A stretch of DNA of 64,000 bases from contig NC_092641.1 of NCBI RefSeq assembly GCF_039555335.1, positions 31,370,848 to 31,434,847 on the forward strand, written 5' to 3'. Below, piece by piece: positions 1 through 12,100 of the stretch. Both the position numbers and the translations under genes were made by a program. The notes below the pieces were generated by a model. It saw only the letters and a program-made list of their open reading frames with translations, did no database searches and was not told where the DNA came from. The DNA is from Amphiura filiformis. Lineage: Eukaryota > Echinodermata > Ophiuroidea > Amphilepidida > Amphiuridae. Numbering within the stretch: the stretch's first letter is position 1; each line of letters begins with the position of its first letter.

Positions 1-147
1 AAACAAGAAGCTGAAGAGGAAGAAAGGAAGAGGAAAGAAGAGGCCAGAAGGAAGAAGTTTAAGGAGGAGAAGGAAAAACAGAAGGAGGCTGACAGAGTGA
101 AGAAAGCGGAGAAGAAAAAGAGAGATGAGGAGAAACTTTTGGCTGAG
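1..147 (+). CDS. TTC3: TTC3 exon (window exon 1), charged coiled coil
   Basis: Reading frame 1 is open from the first base and ends in phase 0 at a GTAAGA donor at 148. It encodes 49 residues, almost all Lys, Glu and Arg, a predicted charged coiled coil just before the TPR-like helices. The 5' border is outside the window, so the exon may be longer. Confidence 0.85.
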
Positions 148-3100
148 GTAAGATAGCGAGAATTCTAACACTATGGATCACAAGAGCCTCATCCCAATGG
201 CATAGTCCAATCTCAATTGCATAATCATAGTGCACAATTTGACCTCAAGTTGCAGAGTATGAGTTTTTGTACCCAAATCTTCAAAAGTCATTCATTGAAT
301 GTACAAATGTAATCGGCAACAGGCCTATCTTCCATGGTATGTTAGGCCCTATAATAAGCATTAGTTCTGTGACATAGATGCAGTGGTCCCAGACAGTGGC
401 GTAGCGTCATAGGGGGGGGCATGTGCCCCAATCGATCTCAAAATTCAGAAAATCTCATCGGAAAATTGCCGAAAAAGGAAAAAGGGCTTGTGCCAGGGAT
501 TGACTTTTGAGGAGATCGTGAGCAATCACTCTCTACTGCTCTCTTTATAAAGGAGAGTGACTTTTAGCTCTCCTTAGTTGACCATTCTCTCCTTACATTT
601 TATTGTAAATGCTCTAAATAGCTCTCCTTTGGAGGCTCCAGAAAAGCTATTTATTGCTCTCCTGCAAATTCCAAAAGACCTGTTGTGCCCCTCCCCCATC
701 AGACCCGGTGCCCCCCAGTCATGGTCAGTGCCCCCCCCCCATATGATGAAACATGCTACGCCACTGGTCCCAGGGTAAAGCAGAAATAAATAAAACAAAA
801 GCCCATATATGTATACATTTGTGCAATGTAATCAGTTGTTTTTTTGTTTTCACATGCAGAAAGCTAGATTGGAAAAACTTGCTGCCAAACACGAACTAGA
901 AGACACATTGAAGCAAGGGTCAGAGGCCTACTTGGACAAGCGAGGGCGCCAGGCTGTAACCTTCTACCAGAAGGCGCAGGACTTGATTAATCAATCCGCG
1001 GAACAGGTAAGATATTTGTAATTACTGCAAATGTAGAAATTAGGTATGATTTATGGGCACCCTGTATATTCGGCAATATAGCTCATTATTACAAATTGAA
1101 TTTTTTGTTTTGTTTGTTTTAAGCCTAGAATGTTCTTATCACATCTAACACTGTTTACCAAAGTAAATACTTATGGTAGTAAATTAGAGGGGAACAACAT
1201 TTTGTTCTTTGTAAACCAAAGTTTCAGTTTGCCACCTTATATTATTTATGGACACCTTGTACGAAGCCGCTGACTTTGGCAAATCATGTGTCTTTGCAGC
1301 GTTAGCTTTCCGCTTTCCAAAAAAGGTTTACTTTCATATTCATCCGATGTAAACAAACAAAGTTGTTATGAGTTCTGTTGAATAAGAATTGGTGATTTTT
1401 TCACATTTTACAGAGTTTAACACTTTTGACCATTATACTGTATAATGGATTATTTTCACGGTGTTAAATTTTCGCTGATCAGTATTGCGGTTTCATTTAT
1501 TCACGCTTTCATACAGCTACATATTGAAGCATATGGACTGAAAAAATTGGGGGGTTTAAATTCACAGTTGATTGTTTAACCACAAAAGCATGAAAATTAA
1601 GCTCCTGCAAAAAAAAATTCCCTTTATACAGTATGACATGTGACCTCATCAATTTAATCATATATTTATTGAGTTGTATTTCAACCCAGCTGGGGATATT
1701 TTTCTCATGTACTGAAAGTGGACATTTTCAAAAATGGGCAAATACGTTCTAAATATAACTCTATGTAGTCAGGCCTGTGAAATCTCCGCTACAGAGCGGA
1801 AATCCGCTTTTTTCATTTTTCCGACCGATTTAAATTTCAGCTTTTTTAAAACATCAAAAATCAAAATAGTGTCTGTGTACTTCTGATAGCATTACGTGTT
1901 GCAATAAAACGACTGGAAATAAGATTAACGATGTTTGAAAGGTCATGAAACAAAGGTCATATAACATCATCGCGATATTCTTTGATTCCTCGTTCGTACT
2001 CATTGTGTAATACGTTTGTTTTGGAACTGTGCCCCATCGGAATGATGTTAAAGATGGCGTCGTGGTCGCTGTGGGGAAATAAGAAATATGTGATTGTTCG
2101 TAAGCGATTTTCAATCCAAACCATCCATCGGAAGTTTCACATTGGATTTCATAAAAAGCATATGGAATTAAGAAAAGATACATCATGGCTACCATACAAT
2201 GTAATTTTGTCGAGCGACGTTCACATTGAGGCAATGAAATGGAAGCTTATAATCATCAATTTATTGCCAGTGAAATATGCACGGAATAGCATTGAATTTG
2301 TTCTGTAGTTTAGTAGGTAAATTTTCCGATTTTTTAAAAAACCCCACTGGTAGGAAAATTTTCCGATTTTTTTTAAAGCCTAGTTCACACCCCTGATGTA
2401 GGAAACCGAAAATCGCATATTTAAAAAACAGGCGTAGTAGTTCAAATTCGACAAAGTAAAAAAATTGCACACACAAAAACTGCCACTTATAAATATAATA
2501 TTGATTTGCATGGATTTAGATCAGTTTCCTTATGTTTATTTATTTTCATACCTACATGTGATTACTAACTGTATATTTAATGATTTTTTTTCCGTCCATA
2601 CAGTGGGGTGGCCTGCGTGAAGAAGACTATGTGACATTCTTGTATGCCTGGGGCATGGCAGGTTTGGAATCTGGCATTGGAAAGGTACAGTAAATCTATT
2701 TTAATTGTTTATGTTCCTGGGAGTCAACCATTTTGTACAATACTCAGCATAGATTGTAACAAAGAAAGGATTAATGCAGTTAGAGAATTTAGAAAGATCT
2801 CAATTGTATTCTTTTAATTTGTGGAGGATTGATTCAGAACATAATATGTTCCCATAAAAAGGAACTTAAGCTCTGGGGAGAGAGTGAGAGATGTTAAGAT
2901 GATTTAACGATAGGTCTACAAGCCAATCAACACTCCACTTTATGATACGTTTGGAGTAACATATCTTCTTTCATTGTCAAATTTAATTAAGATTCATTTT
3001 GCTTCATTTCAAATTGGAACCACTGCTTTAACGATTCTTAACGAGTTTTATTTTCTGATCTTCCAAGGACTTGAATGCAATTAATGACAGGGAAGAGCAT

Positions 3101-6100
3101 GCAATTATGGTTTAATATTATATTATAATTATTAATAACTAAATTAATTAGCTTTTGAGTCGGTTGTAGACGTGACACAAATTAATTGGCTGTTCCAGTT
3201 GAAATCCATATCCCCCTAAGAACAACGTAACATTAATCTCCCAAACAAGGGGTGTAGATTTCAAATTTAGTCGCCCATTCAGGGAACCCCATTTGGAAAT
3301 CACACTCCCTGTGTGGGAGATTAAGGTCATGTCTTCCATAGGGGTGTATGGATTTCAACTGAATAGCCCAGTGCATGCCTGGAACAAAACAGCCAGTCAG
3401 AAACGGGGTCAGAATAATATGTAGACTCTACATATTATAGTGTATTGATAGTGTTTAGTTACACTCCAGGTACTGCATACAGTGTATTCAAAATTATGAG
3501 CATCGCATAGGATTGTTTCAGTTTCCTTTCTCGTGTTTTTATTGGCCATGTTTCAGACTCTTTTGTTTTAAAGAACAGCAAACTTTGTTATGTTAAGATG
3601 AATTTCTTTGTTTAAAAAATTGTGTAGTACTTTTTTCGAAAACATTTCAAGAGTACTTCTGAAAAGAAAGAAATGTATGCATGCATCCATGAGAAAATTA
3701 CGAAATTTAGTAACAAGCATGGATTTGAAGAATCTTTAATTCTTTATGATCACAAGAATCTTTTTACTAGGGCTTATAATGAAATTAATAGAAAAATTCA
3801 TGATGCAAAAACAAGTATTCTTTCCTAATTGTGAATATTTGAAGGTGGGAAATTATTGTGCTTATACCAGTCTTTGTCTCTATCTCATCAGGAAATACAA
3901 TTTTAGACCCCATGGGCAGTGCTGTTATTCATACAGTGCCCTTGATTGGCTAATTGCATGATATAATCATCTGAGTACCAATTAAAACAGAGGTTTTAGA
4001 TCTCCTTTGGCAATTTTATGCTTAATCCCATTCAGCCCTGCTGACTATTCTTACTGCATATCTGATTGGCTCAATACATGATACAGCGCTCTTTGTAACT
4101 AATCAAAATTGTTCTTTGATAATTGAGCTGGTAGTGCCTGTGGGGTTAATCTCTTCACTGATGATGTGTAGTTAGAAAATAATGGGATATTCTAGTTGAT
4201 ATCCATACACCACCTATAGCAGATATGACCTTTTTATCTCCCACGCAAGGGGCATAGACTTCAAATGGAGCAACCCATTTAGGTAACCCCATTTGAAATC
4301 TACACTCCCTGTGTGGAAGATCATGTTTTTCAGAGGGGTGTATGGATTTCAACTGGAATAGCCCAATTGTATTGGAACAGGAGTTAATTAAACCAAGCAA
4401 AATGTCTTAATTGTAGCATCATAAGTTTGAATGGAATACAATTGTTTTTAAAGCTGGCTATTTTTGTGTTTCCTTCTGCAGGAAGTGAATGATGCAGTTC
4501 AGCGGTTTGATACCATGTTGAATGAACACAGTCATGTTCGTAGTCCTCTAGCCTACTACGGTCAAGGATATGCATACTACAAACATTGCAAGTAAGTCAA
4601 TTAGATTGGTTTACTCTTCCGATGGCTGATTATATCGAGTATGTCATGAAGGGACTTTTGCTCTGCATGTAGCAGATTTATTTGTACTTTATAAATTCCT
4701 GCTATGCAATCTGATTTTGATGAATGTTTTCAAAAGCATTCATGAACAAGCCTGTACTCTTACACATTTCTAGTCCCCTGCGTAGAATTGGCAAAGGGGG
4801 CTCTAGAAATGCTAGGCGTCCATATGTGCATTCCTGTCTTTGTGCTCCCGATGGTATCAAGTATGGGTGTCCATCTTTGCAGCATAGATGCATCTCAAGT
4901 AGGCGCTGGTGGTGTTCAGAGGTGGGTCATGGATCAAAGGTCAAATAGGGTTAAATTGCTATAAACATTGTCCTGGGTTAATCCAGCTTTAGTTCCAGTG
5001 GCAGCTCTACCTTATTTGAATGGACAAGCGGTTAGGTGTGACAGCCAGACTTCCCTGAATTAATTGTTGGGGGTGCACCACTACTCATGCACGATGAGTG
5101 TGTTTATATCTTCTCAGCACTATATATGCAGGTCCCCATTTATTCATCTGGGTGTAGAGAGACAGTAGAGTTAAGTACTTTGTTTAAGTGCACAACACGA
5201 TGGCACTGTTGGGGTTTGAACCCACAACATTCCGATTGTGTGTCTGCCTGTAATGCTGAGCCACCATGCTCTCTACTGTGCATACATAATTGTGTTTAGA
5301 AGATGAAAATGGGTGAAAAAAAATGAGTTTTGATTGACAATGGGCTATTTTTATGATATTGCAGGTTTCAAGAAGCATTTGAGCCGTTGGATAAATGTGA
5401 GAAGATGGCCAAGAAGTTGAAGTATGTTGTGGAAACATGGCCAGGGACAACACAGAGCATCAAGGAAACTACCAAAGGACAGATGGAGGTTTGTGTGGGG
5501 ATGTGTATGGGGGGGTAAATGCATTTGAGTGATAAATGTCCACGGTTGGATAGCAATACAGGGGGTGTCTGGGTGTGTGTATATGTTAGTTTGTTTGCCT
5601 TTATGCTTATGTGCATGGCTGTGTCTGTGTGTTTGTTTGTGTAGTAATTTTGTTTTGTACTTCATCAAAGTGATACGCTTCATACACTTGAGCTAAAACT
5701 TGGTACAGGATATAAATACCCAAGTACATGAAATTAATAAATAAATGATAATAATAATAATATATGGCGCTTACTATAGCGCAATACCAAACATGTTCAT
5801 TGCGCTTTACAAAATAAGAACTTACACTACATGGTCTTATGTTACAAGCAATAAAACTACACACAAAATAACAACAGATTAATACAAATGTGTCTTGAGA
5901 GAGCGTTTGAAAATGTCAACAGATGGAGAAGATCTTATTGAGAGCGGTATGTTATTCGGTATGATAGCTACATAACATTATTCAAACTAGTAAATAAATA
6001 GTTCAATAAAATAATTCAAAATATTAAATGAATGGCTAAATAAAATAACTCAAAGGAGCTAATTAGATAGCTAAATAAAATCATTCAAAATACATAAATT

Positions 6101-9100
6101 CTGTCATATTCCATTCAATCACAGGTCGGAATTGAAAACCTGCGCGATCGCTGCAAGAACCCTCCCCCGTCAGATGCAACATGTCGCCATCCAGACTGTC
6201 CATCTCGCCGTGAGATCTACCTGACTGACCCGGAGTTCAAAGGTTACGTGAGCACGGTCTGTAGCGAGCACTGCTTGATTGATTATCACCTGAACTGCTG
6301 GAAGGTGGCTAAGAGTGAGTGGGAGGAGGAGATCTTTCATGATAAGGTAATTTATGATATATCTGCAATAGCTGCTACGTGACATATTTTAAAGATGTGT
6401 ACAATATTAGAATGCAGAAATTGTCCAGTATTTATGTGGCAGCTATTGCATATTTGGGTCTTCTCGATAGGGAACTTGGTTTGAAAGCTTCATCTTCAAG
6501 GACCCCATTGGAAATAAGTTATTATTTATTGATGATTTTCATGGGTGATCCTGGCAACAATATTTTATTTGGAATTGTAATCTTTTTAGTTTTTTAATGT
6601 ATTTTTTATAATGTACTTTTTTTTTAAAAAGATTTATAAAATTTTAAAAGATGTATACAATTTTGTGCAATATTGTTATCTTTTAATGTTGTTAAATCAG
6701 ATAAATTCAATCAATCAATAAAATTAGGAACATTATTATTTGTGTGTTGCAGTTTGTGAAACTAGCAATAACCCCAGTTTGTAAATGCATAGGTGGAAGG
6801 ATAGAGCCACAGAGAAACTTTTGTGATGTTAGGATTAAACTAAGCAATGTGGGTGGGCTGTGCACTATCCCTCTCGTGTGTGTTAGATACATTTAAACAT
6901 GAAAATACCCTTGCACATCAAAGTTAAGACATTGATCTAGAGCAAGCCAGGATGAGGCTTTATGCAGCTATAATGTACATGTAATAAAGCCTCAACTAAA
7001 GCCATCAGGATAGGAATGAATATAATACCAATATTTTTCTGCGTTCAATTTTCAGGATGTTATCAACAAGCATTGCAACACTCCTGATTGCCTAGGTGAG
7101 GTCATCTCTCTCACCATCTATGGCTCTGATGGATTGCCAAAAGTGGAGGTAAGTGGACACTTGAGCATGTTTCTATTCAGCAGCAACATACAGAGAGACA
7201 TTCTCAGTAGAAACATCTCGCTTGTAATGAGGCGGTGTGCAGTTACTAGAAACATGTAATTTATGTTGTGCTTATAATGAAGAGAAAATGGTGTATGCTT
7301 AGAAGTGGAGACCTGAAGATGCACCAGGATAAACATTTAGATGATTAATTAGATTAATAATTTCCTATTAATTTGTGATTATACCTGGATAACCTTCAGG
7401 AACATACCAGTCTTCCTTCATGAAAATTCTAGGATTGTTATATGTTAAAAATTTCAATTTTTAATAATTTGCCATAGAATTTGTATTATATCGCGAATTT
7501 AAAAAAATCTAAATTAGTTGATATCAGAAGGACATTCCTCATATTCAGAATGCAATTTGATATGTCTGATGTGCTCCCAGGTCCCACAGAAAAATACTGT
7601 GCCAAAGTGGGTGACCAAGCCCTTAAGTGTAACAAGATTTTTTGTGTGTATTTATTTTATGAAGAATTTGCCTCCCTGTAACATTGTGGTACAGTAAAAG
7701 TTTGTATTTAACTCATTTTTTTTCTTTTTACTCCTCATCCAGGCCAAAAGTGATCAGGCAAAGAAAGAAAAGGAAAAGGTCAAAACCAAAGGGTAAGTAG
7801 CCAATATTTATATAAGTTGCTATTAAGTATGCTTATAGGTATGGTTATAAGCCCACATGGATACAAGCCCATGTGCGGATCTAAGCCCACCTCATATCTT
7901 TGAAAATATTTTAGAACCAACTATGCACCCAGGTATAAACCCAGTAGTTAGGTTAGCTTTGTTATATTAAAGAATTTGCAAAATGCAGTCTACTTTGGAT
8001 AATTATATTCAAAACCACTGTACCGTGAAACCCCTTTCACCTACAATGAAAGAACTATGACAGAAGTTGACTTACATGAAAAGTAAATTTAGAATGGCAT
8101 TTCCTATTGCCCAATCATATAATGATTGTGCAATGGGAATTTCCCCCAGTTACCATGTACATTCTAATCAGTGGATAACTCTTGCAATACAGAACGTATG
8201 TGACTTAGTTGATAACACTCATGCATATAGAGCCTAGCCATGTATTGCTACTCTAAGCAGATTTAAATCTATGCTATATAAGTGTGAAGTAAAATGATTT
8301 GAATTTCTCATTATTCAGGGTTTTTTTTGTTGCTGATTAAAGGTTGGTTATTATTTGCCTATAATTTTCATTTCATCCTGTATGGTGGTATTGAAAATAA
8401 GATTTACAAAATATACATTAATTTTGTAAACATTGTGTGATCATGCATTTTGGATATACATGTATGCCTACAAACTATTTGATCATGTTCATGTATTTTC
8501 AACAGATAGTGAAATACATAGATTAGACTGTATTCCAGGTCAGATACATTTGGTGGGCAAATGTGTGAAAAATATTATTTGGGTCTGAAAGCAATCAAAA
8601 GGCATTCTGTTTAGATGATTTTTCTATAGTAAAATTACCTGTATACTATAATAGTAGGTTATTTTTGTTGGATTAATTTTGTGTGATTTTATCAATTCTG
8701 GATGTTTAGTGGGTGTTTAATTTGTTTTCCAAATATTTTCACATTAAATAAAAAAATTCTACATGTATGTGTAATAAATATTTTTCACAGGGTTAAACAT
8801 TTGCAGCTGCCTGTTCAAGCGCAAAAATTATGGAATTGAATAAGTTAAATAAAAATGTTTTTATTTATTTTACATTATTTCTTTTGTGTGTGTTCATAGC
8901 AAAAACAAGAGCAAGCAAGACAAGAAGAAACAAAAGAAACAGGAGGCCAAGAAAAATCCAGAGAAAGGACAAGGAGATAACGGGATAGAGTTGATAGTGT
9001 GTCATCATCTCAGAGTGATGTAGCTGAAGAACTAAAGATGCCTAGAAGAGGTAAGGGGTCAAAGGTCAGGGAGATGGAAAGAGAGATGGTTGTGTGTCCT

Positions 9101-12100
9101 CATTACAGTGATGTAGCCAAAGAACTTATCATGGGTCATAGGTCAGGGAGACGTGGATAGATTTGATAGTGTGTCTTCATCACAGGATGATGTAGCAGAA
9201 GAACTTAAGATGCCTAGAAGAGGTAAGGGGTCAAAGGTCAGGAAGATAGCTCAGCTAGGAGGGAAGACTACTTATTTGGCAAAAAAGCAGGACAATCGAA
9301 TCCTGTGACAATATGATGTTATCACAATCATGTAGATATAGACCAGTTCCTAAAAGTAGTACCTTCACCTCATCTATAGATAATGTGCACTGATGTGGTA
9401 GAGCACTGGTAACCAAAATGTCCAGGCTTGAATCCCAATTCAGTGGATCCAAGCTTCCCCACTGGCTATATGTTTTGTTGCTTTTGTTTGGTATTCAATT
9501 TGAAATCTATTTCTCGTTGTTGATTCCAGTTGAAAGAAGAGATGACGACACCACCTCTTCGGTATCCAGTCGTCAAGAAGAAGGCGGCACCGTCTCTCAG
9601 GATGGAGATGATTCGCAAGAGCAGAACCTCTCGGATATAGATGACATTCTGGATGATGATGATCTGCCCATTGTTATACCGGATGCTGCTTACGTACTGA
9701 AGAGAGACGATATGGAGGATAACAGTGCTGCTGCTGTAAGTCTTATGTAGTGGAGTCAACCTAGTGTTAGTTCTCTACTCTGGGCTATTCCATTTAAAAA
9801 CCACATTACCCATGTGGAAGATTTAGCTAAAGTCTACCACAGGAGGAAAGCCACAATACGGGGGAGTATGGGTTTCAAAATGATTAACTCTGACCAACTA
9901 CATTTGAAAAACATACTCCCTCTGTGGAAAGTATTTCCAGAATCTTCCACAGGGGTAGTGTGGATTTCAACTGGAATAGCCCCATGGGTAACTTGTACAA
10001 GTGCATGAATAATTATGCTCGATGCAATGCTTCTGATACAAGATCAAATATAGGGAAAATTGTTACATATCTAAAACTTCCTATGAATAAAAAGATTGTC
10101 AAAATGGACACAGGATTATTACATCACCAGTGGAAAAAAAATTCCAAAATGAGCTAATTATACCACATTTCTTAGCACGGCAGTATTATGAAACTTTCAG
10201 AAAGTAAAATGGTACAATTTTTTGGCAATGAAGTACACGCAATATTTGGCAACTTTCAAGACATTAATAACCACACCTCTTACAAAATAATGTTGTAAAT
10301 GTTTCAAATTATTAGTCACATGTTTTATTTAGGTGGCTAAAACTGATTTTTTTTTCCCATTTTACAGAAAAAATCCAAGCCATCCAAGACAAAGTCTAAA
10401 AAGAAGAAGTCCAAGGTAAGATTGAATGTGTATATTTTAAAATGGACACAATATATTAAGATACTTGATAAGAGATTTGGAGTATTGTGGAATGGTCAGA
10501 AGTCTGCATACCCAAAATAAACACAATTAATACCAAGTTATAATCCTAATTCTTGTTATTATTAATAACCCAATAAGCACTCATTTCCAAATCAGAACAG
10601 TTCCGTCTCTTGAAGAATTGAACATTTTAAAGCATAACTTAGATTTTCTCCTGTAAAACTTGAAAAGGCAAAAATGGACTTATTGCTAGAGAGTTAAAGA
10701 CTACTGACAGCAGTAAAAAAAAATCATGCAATGTGCAAATGCGTTATTTAAATGTGCATTGTGCTGCACTTTGGACATTCTAACGTTCACCAATTGAAGA
10801 TGGACTAGTCCCAATTCCAGAAAATTATGGATCTAATTTTTCCAAATAATTAGTTTATAACCACTATGTAGAAAAATCTTTTGTGGAATCAGAATGTTAA
10901 GATCCTAATCAAACTCTTTAAATAATAAAACATTTGCATTTATTTTATAGGCTGCAACAGATTTGAACATCCAACTTCAGTTTGTTGATGATGGGCAGCG
11001 TAGCTTGATGACATCAGACGATGTTATATCTCCTGAAGCTAAGAAGCAGTAAGTTTTTACATACAAGTGCCTTTTTTTTTGTTCGGAAATACAATTAACA
11101 TAAATGGCATCTACCAGCATGCACATTTTTGAAACACCACACTGAGTGCAATTATTATGTTAGACATGGCAGTTTAATTTGAAAACATGTTTCCAGATAT
11201 CACAAAAATATATATTTATTCATATTGCTGGACCTAAAAAGATTTTCTTGCTAAGGAATTCTCATTTTGAATAAATGTATCAAATTGGTAAAATTTCAAA
11301 AACAAAAATCCTTCATATCAGGCACCAGTTATGGTTTGTTTAAAATATGTGGTGAACCATGTATCCCAACTTTTCAAGCTGAAATAAGATGATATTGAAT
11401 TTAGAAATTTGTTGCTGCTGAAAAAAAAACCCAAAGAAATTTGTTTTCCTGCCATGACATTTATAAACAACAATTCATTTTCTGAGTTAATTGAACATAG
11501 TCCTAGACTCTCTCGCATACACTTACCATACCTCTTACATTGTAATGATTGTATGTTAACTTTGTGATGATTCCATGTTTCCTTTTCAGTCCACATTACA
11601 CTCCAAATTTTCACCAAGAGTCTCCTTTTGCGGTCCCTCAACATCTGAGGGAGCAGGCATCCAATTTTGAGCGTTCCTTGCCGCCGAGTTTCTCCCAGAC
11701 GCTCAAAGACGGGCAGTCGTTTGCTGATACAGCCAAGATAACGGAAACAGACGAGGAGAAGAGTCAGAAGATTGCGCTTTTATTGTAAGTAATGAAAAAA
11801 ATAAAACACACTTAAATAGTAAAGAATGCGCAGGAAGAAAGGTCACCCTACTTTGATGAGAGTAATAATGGACTAGTCCAGTTGCCATACACCCCATACG
11901 AAAGACATGACCTTAATCTTCCACACACACAGTGTGAATTTGAAATGGGTTACCTGAATGGGTGAGTCTATTTGAAATTCACACCCCGTGTGTGGAAGAT
12001 TAAGATCATGTCTTCTATATAGGGGTGTATGGATTTCAACTGAAATAGCACATTGAGCAGTGAAATTGATATGAATGTGTGAAAAATATTGTCAGCCACT

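Noticed and set aside
5351-5683. His/Thr-rich 110-codon minus-strand ORF
   Set aside because: It is the reverse of exon 5 plus a GT-rich intron stretch.
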